NCBI RefSeq assembly: GCF_000219805.1
Contig: NC_015759.1
Coordinates: 1,178,001-1,242,000 of the forward strand
From: Weissella koreensis KACC 15510
GTDB lineage: Bacteria; Bacillota; Bacilli; Lactobacillales; Lactobacillaceae
Length of the DNA: 64,000 nt
Direction of reading: 5' to 3'
Made by a program: the position numbers and the translations under genes. Below the pieces are notes generated by a model. The model ran no database searches, had not been told where the DNA came from, and saw only the letters and a list, made by a program, of their open reading frames with translations. Each line of letters begins with the position of its first letter. The stretch's first letter is position 1. This document shows positions 1 through 7,932 of the stretch, piece by piece.

Positions 1-86
1 AAGGCACTTGTAAGAGCTAGAAGTAACATTAAGTAAACGAAAACTTGTAATGTTTTAGCCATACGTGATTTTTTCTTTTTGGGCAT
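1..86 (-). CDS. DUF4044-type small membrane protein (partial)
   Basis: The minus strand has an ATG at 86 followed by an open frame that runs off the window start. The visible N-terminus is Lys-rich (MPKKKKSRMAK) and leads into a hydrophobic stretch (VFVYLMLLLALTS). This basic head plus a single membrane segment is typical of the short DUF4044 proteins of lactic acid bacteria, whose function is unknown. A weak purine-rich ribosome site (AAGAGAGA) precedes the ATG. Only 28 codons are visible, so the family call is tentative. It is divergent from the next gene. Confidence 0.55.
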   Translation of the reverse strand, partial: MPKKKKSRMAKTLQVFVYLMLLLALTSA

Positions 87-120
87 ATTTTCTCTCTTTC
101 TAATCGTTCGTCTGAAATAT

Positions 121-129
121 ATTGTAACA
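121..129 (-). promoter_or_regulatory. Extended -10 of the divergent minus-strand gene
   Basis: Read on the minus strand this is TGTTACAAT, an extended -10 element about 35 bases upstream of the ATG at 86. No good -35 is seen. It lies back to back with the plus-strand extended -10 at 158-166. Confidence 0.4.
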
Positions 130-157
130 AACGTTTTTTAATTTGAGTAGGATTACA

Positions 158-166
158 TGCTATAAT
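158..166 (+). promoter_or_regulatory. Extended -10 promoter for the DUF3397 gene
   Basis: TGCTATAAT is a perfect extended -10 element 28 bases before the ATG at 194. The -35 region (TTTAAT at 137-142, 18-base spacing) is poor, as often seen with extended -10 promoters. Confidence 0.55.
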
Positions 167-193
167 AAAAAAATTAGTGAAAGGAGAATTGAT

Positions 194-556
194 ATGTTTT
201 CAATATTTGATTGGAAGCTTGGTTTGGGAGCGATCTTAATTATTTGGATCTTTTTGAATCTGGGTCATTCATTACCGTTAATAAAAATGATTCCAAAGCA
301 TATCAAACCTCTTAGTATTGTTGTTCCATTATTTTGGTGGGAAATTGGCGCCATTTCCTTTCAGAGTTGGCAATTAGCATTTATACCCTATCTTTTTTTA
401 ATGTTTATATTATGGGGAATTGCACTTGCTGTATTTCAAGGATTTTTAGGGCAACATTATACATTTAGACGCTTTATCAGAGTATGGTGGAGAATTATTG
501 AATTAACCACATTAATTACTCTGATTATTTTTATCATTATGGGTTGGGGGCATTAA
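194..556 (+). CDS. DUF3397 family membrane protein
   Basis: This 120-residue protein is almost entirely hydrophobic, with about four membrane segments and a basic stretch (HYTFRRFIRVWWRI) near the C-terminus. It resembles the DUF3397 proteins of lactobacilli, whose function is unknown. The ATG at 194 is preceded by AAGGAG at 181-186 with good spacing. An in-frame ATG at 155, the earlier one at 143 notwithstanding, has no ribosome site and lies on or next to the promoter, so upstream starts are unlikely. The stop lies 5 bases before the next gene, suggesting a small operon with the cold-shock and NUDIX genes. Confidence 0.6.
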   Translation: MFSIFDWKLGLGAILIIWIFLNLGHSLPLIKMIPKHIKPLSIVVPLFWWEIGAISFQSWQLAFIPYLFLMFILWGIALAVFQGFLGQHYTFRRFIRVWWRIIELTTLITLIIFIIMGWGH

Positions 557-561
557 GCAAA

Positions 562-777
562 ATGGAAAAGATTAATGGAATTGTGAAAAGTTGGAATGAA
601 AAAGACGGTTATGGGTATATTGAGGTTCCCAATGAAGATGATGTTTTTGTGCATTTTTCAGGAATTGAAGACCGAAATCGTAACCTTGAAATTGGCGAAA
701 ATGTTAAGTTAGTAGTTATTAACGGTGTACGTGGAGCACAAGCTGCTTTAGTGAGCCGTGACTTGGGAGAAGAATAA
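562..777 (+). CDS. Cold-shock-domain protein
   Basis: The 71-residue protein is a single cold-shock (OB-fold) domain that should bind single-stranded RNA or DNA. The RNP1-like motif is GYGYIEV near residue 17 and the RNP2-like motif is DVFVHFS near residue 30. It differs from standard CspA (NGIVKSWNEKDGYGYI instead of the usual KWFN...GFGFI), so it is a divergent member and may not be cold-induced. A run of G at 546-550 may serve as the ribosome site of the ATG at 562; a TTG at 544 in the same frame overlaps the previous gene and is less likely. Its stop codon overlaps the probable start of the NUDIX gene by one base, suggesting translational coupling. Confidence 0.75.
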   Translation: MEKINGIVKSWNEKDGYGYIEVPNEDDVFVHFSGIEDRNRNLEIGENVKLVVINGVRGAQAALVSRDLGEE

Positions 778-1349
778 TTAAAGATTTAGAAATTAAAGAA
801 TATGAAGAAAAGGTTTTAAATGAAGAAACCGTATATGCAGGGCATATTATTGATGTTGTAAAAGAGACTGTCGAATTACCTAATGGAACATCTGCTAGCC
901 GAGATATTGTACATCATGTACCGGCTGTGGCTATTATTGTAATCAATCAGGATGACCAGATTTTAGTCGTACATCAATGGCGTGCTGCAGTACGTGCTAT
1001 GACTATTGAGATACCGGCTGGTAAAATGGATAAACGTGATCTTAAACCCATTGAAACGGCAGTTCGTGAATTAAATGAAGAGGTTCGTTTAGAAGCTGGT
1101 GAATTACAATTAATTACTAATTTTTATTCATCAATTGGATTTGCTGATGAAAAAATTTTCATCTATTATGCTACCAATTTAACACCGGTAAAAAAAGCTT
1201 TACCTCAAGATGCAGACGAACAATTAATGCTAGAATGGGTAGACTTTTCAACAATGGAACAAATGTTTAAAAATGGAGAATTAAATGATGCTAAAACTAG
1301 TTTCGCTTTTCTATATTGGCAAAGTTTAAGACTAAAGGCGGCAAAATAA
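777..1349 (+). CDS. NUDIX ADP-ribose pyrophosphatase, probable AUU start
   Basis: Predicted to hydrolyse ADP-ribose to AMP and ribose 5-phosphate (NudF/YqkG family). The NUDIX box is visible as AGKMD...RELNEE, with one extra residue before the RE and a missing Gly after EE compared with the textbook motif. The only in-frame ATG/GTG/TTG is the GTG at 927, but the 50 codons upstream encode the conserved family N-terminus (YAGHIIDVV, VELPNGTSASRDIV). The frame is open only back to 762. The best start is ATT at 777, which overlaps the preceding stop as TAATT and sits 6 bases after GGGAGA (765-770); ATA at 774 is the alternative. From ATT the protein is 190 residues, normal for the family. It is followed one base later by the next gene. 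Confidence 0.8.
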   Translation: MKDLEIKEYEEKVLNEETVYAGHIIDVVKETVELPNGTSASRDIVHHVPAVAIIVINQDDQILVVHQWRAAVRAMTIEIPAGKMDKRDLKPIETAVRELNEEVRLEAGELQLITNFYSSIGFADEKIFIYYATNLTPVKKALPQDADEQLMLEWVDFSTMEQMFKNGELNDAKTSFAFLYWQSLRLKAAK

Positions 1350-1350
1350 T

Positions 1351-1653
1351 ATGAATAAACCGTGGGAAAATTTTAAGTATAATCCTTTTAACCGAAAAAA
1401 AACATTATCTGCTGAGGAAGAAACAGAAAGTGTTTTTGAACAGTTAAAAAGGTATTCTGGGGAAGATTTAAAAAAACCTTTGACACGAGCAGAGAACCGT
1501 TTAACCCACAAAGGTAAATTTGAAATTGATCCTGAAACTAGAAAATTAACGCCAACTGGTAAAACTGACCGACTTAAATATCGTTTGAATTGGATTATTT
1601 TATGGTTAGTACTAGGTTGTGTAATTACATGGTTGGTTTTGTTTTTTCTATAA
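1351..1653 (+). CDS. Uncharacterised protein with C-terminal membrane anchor
   Basis: I do not recognise this 100-residue protein. The first 75 residues are charged and hydrophilic, with a repeated pattern of basic and acidic residues; the last 22 (WIILWLVLGCVITWLVLFFL region) form one membrane segment, so it is probably a tail-anchored cytoplasmic protein. It starts one base after the NUDIX stop, and its ribosome site must lie within the end of that gene (AAAGGCGG). The tight spacing suggests co-transcription with the upstream genes. Confidence 0.6.
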   Translation: MNKPWENFKYNPFNRKKTLSAEEETESVFEQLKRYSGEDLKKPLTRAENRLTHKGKFEIDPETRKLTPTGKTDRLKYRLNWIILWLVLGCVITWLVLFFL

Positions 1654-1713
1654 GAATAAAAAATTAATCTATTAAGTGAAAAATTTAAATAGACATATCA
1701 AGAGGTAATCTAA

Positions 1714-2397
1714 ATGAGATACGGAATTATAAATGCTGAACAGACCGAAATGGATGGATTACTGGCAGCAATGAAAAACGAAACCATTAAAACAATTCAA
1801 GGTGTTGATTTTCACGAAGGTTTGATTGGATCAAACGAGGTTGTGGTGGTTAATGGTGGGATTGGAAAAGTAGCCGCAGCCTTAACAGCAACGTTATTAT
1901 TATCACAATTTGAAATTGATCGAGTGATTAATTCGGGCTCCGCTGGTGCTTTAGGGGATGGCCTTAAAATTGGTGATATTGTGGTGGCTGATGAATTAGC
2001 CTACTTCGATGCAGATGCGCAAGTCTTTGGATATGAATATGGACAAGTTCCACAACAACCAGCACGTTTTACAGCTGATGTAGAATTAGTTTCAGGGTTG
2101 ATTGCTTCTTATCAAGATCAACAAGCACAAGTTAAAACTGGGTTGATTGTTTCGGGAGATACTTTTATTAATTCTGTGGAACAAAAGCAAGCGATTAAAG
2201 CTCATTTTCCAACAGTTCAATCTGGTGAAATGGAAGGGGCAGCGATTGCGCAAGTTGCTACTCAATTTAAAATCCCATTTGCAGTAGTTCGTGCAATTTC
2301 AGATAATGCAAATGGTGAGGCTGGAATGTCATATGACGAATTTGTCGTGGCTGCTGGAGAACAATCAGCAAAAGTTTTAATCGATTTTTTGGCCTAG
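1714..2397 (+). CDS. mtnN: 5'-methylthioadenosine/S-adenosylhomocysteine nucleosidase
   Basis: Cleaves adenine from methylthioadenosine and S-adenosylhomocysteine, feeding methionine salvage and the activated methyl cycle and yielding the AI-2 precursor. At 227 residues it has normal family length. Visible signatures are GGIGKVAAA, NSGSAGAL, the substrate-binding EMEGAAIAQVA and the catalytic aspartate in AISDNANG. AAGAGGT precedes the ATG with suitable spacing. Sixty bases separate it from the previous gene. The hairpin downstream at 2464-2503 may terminate its transcript. Confidence 0.92.
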   Translation: MRYGIINAEQTEMDGLLAAMKNETIKTIQGVDFHEGLIGSNEVVVVNGGIGKVAAALTATLLLSQFEIDRVINSGSAGALGDGLKIGDIVVADELAYFDADAQVFGYEYGQVPQQPARFTADVELVSGLIASYQDQQAQVKTGLIVSGDTFINSVEQKQAIKAHFPTVQSGEMEGAAIAQVATQFKIPFAVVRAISDNANGEAGMSYDEFVVAAGEQSAKVLIDFLA

Positions 2398-2407
2398 GAA
2401 TCAAGTC

Positions 2408-2436
2408 TTGTTAATGCCGGGCTAAAATGCTATGAT
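2408..2436 (+). promoter_or_regulatory. Promoter of the rimP-nusA operon
   Basis: TTGTTA (2408-2413), a 17-base spacer and TATGAT (2431-2436), with a TGc extension just before the -10. It lies upstream of the terminator-like hairpin at 2464-2503, so the operon transcript would begin around 2443 and carry that hairpin in its leader. Confidence 0.6.
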
Positions 2437-2463
2437 GAGTAGTGTAAATAAAAGCTCTTAATC

Positions 2464-2503
2464 GAGTGGTCTGGGAAACATTTTCTAGACCGCTCATTTT
2501 TTT
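2464..2503 (+). terminator. Intrinsic terminator hairpin in the rimP leader
   Basis: Arms GAGTGGTCT (2464-2472) and AGACCGCTC (2487-2495), with one G-U pair, are followed by a T-run to 2503. It can end the mtnN transcript, but because a good promoter lies upstream of it, it may also attenuate the nusA operon. Confidence 0.8.
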
Positions 2504-2557
2504 GGAGAAGCTCATAATTTAAATTAAATTTTTATTAATGAATAAAGGAGGAGTCCT

Positions 2558-3241
2558 ATGTCAGAAATTATTGAAAAAGTCCGGAATGTGATTGAACCAG
2601 TACTTGATGAACAAGGCTATATGCTTTGGGCGATTGAATATGATCGAATGGATGATGATATGGTTTTACGAGCCTTAGTTGATCGTAAGAGTGGTTCCAT
2701 TAATATGGATGATTTAGTTCATTTAACTGAGATCATCGGAGAATTGGTTGATACGATTCAACCTGATCCGTTTCCAGATGCTTACATGCTAGATGTTTCA
2801 TCACCAGGAGCTGAACGTAAATTAGTGCAGTTGCGTGATTATGAATGGGCTTTGAATCAAAAAATTGTCCTAACTTTGAAACAACAAGCTGCTAATGATG
2901 ATGACTTGATTGGCGAATTAATTGAAATTCAAAATGATGGTGTAGTTATTAAGCAAACAATCAAGAATAAAAACATTTCGACTCCTGTAGCTTGGACCGA
3001 AATTAAAGGTGCTAAGTTAGCCTTAGTTCAAGATCGTAGTTTAAATTCAGATGAAGATTTTGCATGGGCTTTAAATAAAATGGTTCAAGTAAATACTTAT
3101 CAAAAAATTGATGGTGAAAAAGTCTTTAAGGGTGAGTTGATAGACTTTGATGCAGATCAATTAGTCATTGAGTCCGAAGAGCAATCAGTGTCTGTTCCAA
3201 GGACAGCGATTGCCAAAGCTCGTCAAGTAAGCGCAGATTAA
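2558..3241 (+). CDS. rimP: Ribosome maturation factor RimP with duplicated C-terminal domain
   Basis: RimP helps mature the 30S ribosomal subunit. The N-terminal domain ends at the family signature LDVSSPGAER (about residues 78-87). The protein is 227 residues against a usual 150-160. The extra length is a second copy of the C-terminal SH3-like domain: residues 94-156 begin DYEWALNQKIVL and residues 167-225 begin DFAWALNKMVQV; each then has a GELI segment (GELIEIQNDG and GELIDFDADQ). The second copy looks more like the canonical RimP tail (IDGEKVFKGEL, AIAKAR). AAAGGAGGAG precedes the ATG. It is the first gene of the nusA operon. Confidence 0.9.
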   Translation: MSEIIEKVRNVIEPVLDEQGYMLWAIEYDRMDDDMVLRALVDRKSGSINMDDLVHLTEIIGELVDTIQPDPFPDAYMLDVSSPGAERKLVQLRDYEWALNQKIVLTLKQQAANDDDLIGELIEIQNDGVVIKQTIKNKNISTPVAWTEIKGAKLALVQDRSLNSDEDFAWALNKMVQVNTYQKIDGEKVFKGELIDFDADQLVIESEEQSVSVPRTAIAKARQVSAD

Positions 3242-3258
3242 TAAGTGGAGATAAAAAA

Positions 3259-4413
3259 ATGAGTAAAGAAATCGTTGCAGCGTTAGACGCATTAGAGACG
3301 GAACGTGGAATTCAATCAGAAGTTTTAATCGATGCTATTGAAGTTGCTTTAGCTAAAGCTTATGAAGAAAACTATGATGACGCAACTAATGTTGAAGTAA
3401 ATTTTGACCGTAAAAAAGGTAACATTAAAGTTTATCAAATTAAGACCGTGGTATCAGAAGAAGAATTAGAAAATCATAATTTACAAATTAGTTTAGAAGA
3501 AGCACATAAATTACATAAAGATTATGAAATTGGGGATGAAATTAAATTTGAAGTAACCCCCGGTGACTTTGGTCGTTTGGCCGCTGGAAAAGCTAAGCAA
3601 ATTATTATTCAAAAAGTTCGTGAAGCCGAACGAATGAAGGTTTACAATGAATATAAAGATGACTTAGATGAGGTGATCACGGGTGAAGTGGCTTATCAGG
3701 ATAATCGTTACTTATATGTAACATTACCTGGCGGAAAAGAAGCAGCTATGAAGACTCAAGATCAAATGACTAATGAAAGTTATCGAAATGGCGATCTAAT
3801 TAAAGTCCTTTTGACTGAAGTAGAGCAAGAAATAAAACGTGGACCACAAATCTTCGTTTCTCGGACGGCTCCTAATTTGGTAAAACGTTTGTTTGAGGCT
3901 GAAGTTCCTGAAGTTCAAGATGGAACGGTTGAAATCAAAGCAATTGCACGTGAAGCTGGTGACCGTTCAAAGGTTGCAGTCGTTTCATATAATGAAAACT
4001 TAGATGCTGTTGGTACAATGATTGGACAACGTGGTGCACGAGTTCAAACGGTGATTTCTGAATTATCTGGAGAAAACTTAGATATCATTCAATGGTCAGA
4101 AGATCCAACAGAATTTATTGTGAACGCCCTACGGACGACCGATAAGGCTGAGGTATTGGAAGTAATCTTTGACCTATCTAATGATCGTGGTGTTACTGTT
4201 TTGGTTCCAGATGATCAGCTTTCACTTTTCATTGGGAAGCGTGGTCAAAATGCTCGCTTAGCAGCTAAATTGACTAATTTTTCAATTGATATTAAGCCAG
4301 AGGCACAACGTGACGTAGTATATGCTGAAATGGAAGAAAAGGTTGGAACAGTTGGGACTAAGCCAACAATGAATGAGGCCGAAAAAGCTTTTGAAGAACT
4401 TGACCTAAACTAG
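3259..4413 (+). CDS. nusA: Transcription termination/antitermination factor NusA
   Basis: NusA binds RNA polymerase and modulates pausing, intrinsic termination and antitermination. At 384 residues it has the short Firmicutes layout: N-terminal polymerase-binding domain, S1 domain (about 135-200), KH1 with MIGQRGARVQ and KH2 with FIGKRGQNARLA, then a short tail lacking the proteobacterial acidic repeats. It starts 17 bases after rimP behind GTGGAGA and is followed 16 bases later by rnpM. A hairpin in the operon leader is a candidate target for NusA autoregulation. Confidence 0.96.
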   Translation: MSKEIVAALDALETERGIQSEVLIDAIEVALAKAYEENYDDATNVEVNFDRKKGNIKVYQIKTVVSEEELENHNLQISLEEAHKLHKDYEIGDEIKFEVTPGDFGRLAAGKAKQIIIQKVREAERMKVYNEYKDDLDEVITGEVAYQDNRYLYVTLPGGKEAAMKTQDQMTNESYRNGDLIKVLLTEVEQEIKRGPQIFVSRTAPNLVKRLFEAEVPEVQDGTVEIKAIAREAGDRSKVAVVSYNENLDAVGTMIGQRGARVQTVISELSGENLDIIQWSEDPTEFIVNALRTTDKAEVLEVIFDLSNDRGVTVLVPDDQLSLFIGKRGQNARLAAKLTNFSIDIKPEAQRDVVYAEMEEKVGTVGTKPTMNEAEKAFEELDLN

Positions 4414-4429
4414 AGTTTGGAGGTTAGCG

Positions 4430-4729
4430 ATGAAAGAACGTAAAATTCCAATGCGCAAAGATCTTGTAACGGGTGAGATGGTCCCAAAGCAAGATTTAAT
4501 TCGGATCGTTAAAACTCCCGATGGAACGGTTAAGTTAGATGAAACTAATCGAGCCAATGGTCGGGGGGCTTATTTAAAAGTTGATGTTGAAATTGCTAAG
4601 AAGGCAAAGCAACGCCGTACTTTTGATAAGGCATTTAGCACCCACTTAGATGATCTATTCTATGATGAATTAATTGCTTATGTCGACCATCAACAAGGAC
4701 GACGGGAATTATTTGGAAATGGAAAATAG
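4430..4729 (+). CDS. rnpM: RNase P modulator RnpM (YlxR)
   Basis: A 99-residue YlxR-family protein; the Bacillus subtilis homologue is an RNA-binding modulator of RNase P. The N-terminal KERKIPMRKDL, the LIRIVKTPDG strand and the GRGAYL motif (near residue 45) are typical. The first motif lacks the CxxC cysteines seen in some members. TTTGGAGGT precedes the ATG. The 3' end overlaps ylxQ by 11 bases, indicating coupled translation within the operon. Confidence 0.9.
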   Translation: MKERKIPMRKDLVTGEMVPKQDLIRIVKTPDGTVKLDETNRANGRGAYLKVDVEIAKKAKQRRTFDKAFSTHLDDLFYDELIAYVDHQQGRRELFGNGK

Positions 4730-5039
4730 ACAAAAATTATTAAACCTTTTAGGCTTAGCACGCCGCGCCAGAAAATTAGTGACCGGAGAAGATATGGTTT
4801 TAAAAGCTATTCGTAACGGAAAAGTACAACTAGTATTCTTTGCACAAGATGGTGGCGACAGCACTAAGAAAAAATTTACTAATAAAACACAAAGTTATAA
4901 CGTTGCTTTTTCAACAATGTTAACTCGACAAGAAATTGCAGATGCAACTGGTATGGCACGCTCATTAGTGGCAGTTTCAGATCGAGGCTTTGCTAAAAAG
5001 ATGAAAGAATATCTAAAACAAGAGGAGGAAACTCAATGA
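4719..5039 (+). CDS. L7Ae/L30e-family RNA-binding protein YlxQ
   Basis: A 106-residue member of the ribosomal L7Ae/L30e/S12e family. The pattern [16 protein letters not shown] followed by [18 protein letters not shown] is typical of YlxQ proteins, which are expected to bind kink-turn RNA; the precise role is unknown. The ATG at 4719 is chosen because the following [13 protein letters not shown] is the usual N-terminus; an upstream ATG at 4680 lies deep inside rnpM. The 3' end overlaps infB by four bases (ATGA). Confidence 0.88.
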   Translation: MENRQKLLNLLGLARRARKLVTGEDMVLKAIRNGKVQLVFFAQDGGDSTKKKFTNKTQSYNVAFSTMLTRQEIADATGMARSLVAVSDRGFAKKMKEYLKQEEETQ

Positions 5040-7288
5040 CCAAGCGAATTTTTGAATTAGCAAAAGAATTGAATGTTCCATCAAAGGAATTGGTCGCTAC
5101 GGCTAAAGCTGCTGGAATTGAAGTTAAGTCGCACATGTCAACGGTAGACGCTGACCAAGAAGCGGCTTTACGTCAAAAGAAACAACCGGCATCAAAAGAA
5201 GCAACTAAGTCAACCCAAAATGCAGCTAAGCCTGCTAATCATAAAAAAGAGGTTCAACCGGTGGAAAAAAAGTCAGCTGAGAATCAAAAACCAAAAGAAC
5301 AAGAAAATAACAATCAACCAGCTAAAGCAGCCAAACCTGCTGTTAAAAAAGTTGTCGTAGCACAAAAAAGTCAAGGTAATCAACGCAACAACCGTAATAA
5401 TAATGGTGGTTGGAGTGATCGCCGTGGTAATAATAACGGTAATCGCCGTGGTAAGCGTAATAATAACCGTAATCGCAACAATAATAATGCTAATCGTCCA
5501 GCACCAACTGTTCGTAAAGACCAGCCTTTACCAGAAACTTTGGTTTATTCAGTTGGGATGAATGTTCAAGATATTGCTAAGTTGATTCATCGTGATGCAA
5601 CAGAAATTATCAAGAAGTTGTTTATGCTCGGTGTAATGGTCAACCAAAATCAATCTTTGGATGCTGATACAATTGAAATTTTGGCTGCGGATTATGGAAT
5701 TAATGCTGAGCCAAAAGTTGAAGTTGACATTACTGATTTGGACCAATTCTTTGAAGCTGAGCCAGAAAATAGTGATGATTTAGAGCCACGAGCACCCGTT
5801 GTTACTATCATGGGACACGTCGATCATGGAAAGACAACTTTGTTGGACTATCTTCGAAACTCACACATTACAGAAGGCGAAGCTGGTGGAATTACCCAAC
5901 ATATTGGAGCTTACCAAGTTAAATTAGATGGACGAGTTATAACTTTCTTGGATACTCCTGGTCACGCGGCCTTTACGGCAATGCGTGCACGTGGAGCTGA
6001 TATCACCGATATTACGATCTTAGTTGTTGCGGCTGATGACGGTGTGATGCCACAAACAATTGAAGCCATCAATCACGCTAAGGCAGCTAACGCACCAATT
6101 ATCGTAGCAGTTAATAAGATTGATAAGCCTGGGGCTAATCCTGAAAATGTTATTAATCAATTAATGCAATACGAATTGATTCCAGAAGAATATGGTGGAG
6201 ATACCATTTTCGTTAATATTTCAGCTAAGTTTGGTCAAAATATTGATGAATTATTGGAAATGATCTTGTTGCAAGCTGACGTTTTGGATTTGCATGCTAA
6301 TCCTAATCAACGTGCGGCTGGTTCAGTTATTGAAGCACGTTTGGATAAGGGACGTGGAGCAACTGCTACGGTCTTAGTACAACAAGGGACAATGCACGTT
6401 GGTGATCCAATTGTTGTTGGGAATACCTTTGGTAAAGTTCGTACGATGACTAATGATCGTGGTCGTCGAATTAAAGAGGCTACACCATCAACTCCAGTTG
6501 AAATTACTGGATTAAATGATGTACCATCAGCAGGAGATCGTTTCGTGGTCTTTGAAGATGAAAAGACAGCTCGTGCAGCTGGTGAAGAACGAGCAAAGCG
6601 TGCTTTGCTTTTGGATCGTAAGCGTAATAATGTTGTTTCAGTGGCCGACCTCTTTGATAAGATGGCTGAAAATGAAATGAAGTCTGTTCCTGTTATCATC
6701 AAGGCCGATGTACAAGGATCAGTGGAAGCATTAGCTGGTTCATTGAAGAAGATCGATGTTGAAGGCGTTAAGGTTGATATTATCCACACTGCTGTTGGGG
6801 CAATTAATGAATCTGATATTACTTTGGCTGAAGCATCTGGGGCAATCATTGTCGGATTTAACGTTCGACCAACACCACAAGCAAAGATGCAATCTGAATC
6901 TAATTCAGTTGATATCCGTTTGCACTCTGTTATTTATAACGCTATTGATGAAATCGAAGCTGCTATGAAGGGTCAATTGGAACCAGTCTTTGAAGAACAA
7001 GTAATTGGAACGGCTCAAATTCTTGAACTATTCCGTGTTTCAAAGGTTGGAACAATTGCTGGTTCAATGATGATGAGTGGAAAAATAACGCGGGATTCAA
7101 GCGTACGTTTAATCCGTGATGGAATTGTGATTTTTGATGGTAAAATTGGTTCATTACGTCGTGGTAAAGATGACGTTAAGGAAGTTAAGAATGGAACTGA
7201 CTTTGGAATGACCATTGAAAATTATAATGATGAAAAAGTTGGCGATGAAGTTGAAGTTTATCAAATGGTCGAAGTTAAGCCGAAGTAA
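5036..7288 (+). CDS. infB: Translation initiation factor IF-2
   Basis: IF-2 is the GTPase that places initiator tRNA on the 30S subunit and promotes subunit joining. The 750-residue protein has an N-terminal IF2_N domain, a long Lys/Ala/Asn-rich linker with an Arg-Gly-Asn-rich stretch (about residues 110-155, RNNN and RRG repeats), a second IF2_N domain, the G domain with GHVDHGKT near residue 259, DTPGH and NKID, and the C-terminal domains. The linker is probably disordered and RNA-binding. The start overlaps the ylxQ stop as ATGA, behind AGAGGAGGAAA. Confidence 0.97.
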   Translation: MTKRIFELAKELNVPSKELVATAKAAGIEVKSHMSTVDADQEAALRQKKQPASKEATKSTQNAAKPANHKKEVQPVEKKSAENQKPKEQENNNQPAKAAKPAVKKVVVAQKSQGNQRNNRNNNGGWSDRRGNNNGNRRGKRNNNRNRNNNNANRPAPTVRKDQPLPETLVYSVGMNVQDIAKLIHRDATEIIKKLFMLGVMVNQNQSLDADTIEILAADYGINAEPKVEVDITDLDQFFEAEPENSDDLEPRAPVVTIMGHVDHGKTTLLDYLRNSHITEGEAGGITQHIGAYQVKLDGRVITFLDTPGHAAFTAMRARGADITDITILVVAADDGVMPQTIEAINHAKAANAPIIVAVNKIDKPGANPENVINQLMQYELIPEEYGGDTIFVNISAKFGQNIDELLEMILLQADVLDLHANPNQRAAGSVIEARLDKGRGATATVLVQQGTMHVGDPIVVGNTFGKVRTMTNDRGRRIKEATPSTPVEITGLNDVPSAGDRFVVFEDEKTARAAGEERAKRALLLDRKRNNVVSVADLFDKMAENEMKSVPVIIKADVQGSVEALAGSLKKIDVEGVKVDIIHTAVGAINESDITLAEASGAIIVGFNVRPTPQAKMQSESNSVDIRLHSVIYNAIDEIEAAMKGQLEPVFEEQVIGTAQILELFRVSKVGTIAGSMMMSGKITRDSSVRLIRDGIVIFDGKIGSLRRGKDDVKEVKNGTDFGMTIENYNDEKVGDEVEVYQMVEVKPK

Positions 7289-7345
7289 GGTTATTTCTGA
7301 CAGTGTAAATATTTAAATTGTCATAATTAATTATAGGAGGTTCCA

Positions 7346-7720
7346 ATGGCACAACAAAATTTCCGGGTCGGGCGTTTAGAACAAGAAATTCAACGTTCCG
7401 TTAATGAAATCTTATTAAAAAGAATTCGGGATCCCCGAGTTCAAGATGTAACAATTACCGGGGTTGAAGTTACCGGTGATTTACAACAAGCTACAATTTA
7501 TTATAGTGTGTTGTCAGAGCTTGCTTCTGTTAATCAAAAAGCAGCAGATGGTTTAACTGCCGCTACGGGATTAATTCGTAAAGAGGTTGGAGCAACTTTG
7601 AATATCTATAAAACACCGGAGATATTCTTTAAAAAAGATGATTCAGTGGTTTATGGAAATAAAATTGATGATTTAATTCGTCAACTGCATACAGAAGATC
7701 GTCCTAAGCGTCAAGATTAA
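7346..7720 (+). CDS. rbfA: Ribosome-binding factor A
   Basis: RbfA binds the 30S subunit and assists 16S rRNA maturation, working with RimP, Era and IF-2. At 124 residues it is normal length with the KH-like fold signature RIRDPRVQ...TITGVEVTGDLQQATIYYSV. TAGGAGGT gives a strong ribosome site. It is the last gene of the nusA operon, 57 bases after infB, and is followed by an intrinsic terminator. Confidence 0.95.
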   Translation: MAQQNFRVGRLEQEIQRSVNEILLKRIRDPRVQDVTITGVEVTGDLQQATIYYSVLSELASVNQKAADGLTAATGLIRKEVGATLNIYKTPEIFFKKDDSVVYGNKIDDLIRQLHTEDRPKRQD

Positions 7721-7750
7721 CCTTGATTTTAGAACACTTGTATTATAAAA

Positions 7751-7788
7751 GAGGACTGGAAAATTATTTTTCTATGTCTTCTTTTTTT
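7751..7788 (+). terminator. Terminator of the rimP-rbfA operon
   Basis: GAGGAC (7751-7756) pairs with GTCTTC (7776-7781) and partially with A/T-rich inner arms; seven T residues follow. Confidence 0.65.
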
Positions 7789-7868
7789 ATGGCAAAATTA
7801 ATCAAAACATGAAAAGTTAAAGACCACAATAAGATTTAAAGAGATTAAAATGTCTTCAATTTAAGATA

Positions 7869-7877
7869 TGCTATACT
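7869..7877 (+). promoter_or_regulatory. Extended -10 promoter for ftsK
   Basis: TGCTATACT is an extended -10 element 55 bases upstream of the ftsK start; no convincing -35 is seen. Confidence 0.5.
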
Positions 7878-7932
7878 TTTAATTGATTGTTCAATTTAAA
7901 AATAATATTAATAAAATTCAATGGGAGGAATT

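Noticed and set aside
6307..6849. Long minus-strand open frame (180 codons) inside infB
   Set aside because: It is antisense to the conserved infB coding sequence, has no ribosome site and no recognisable protein family.
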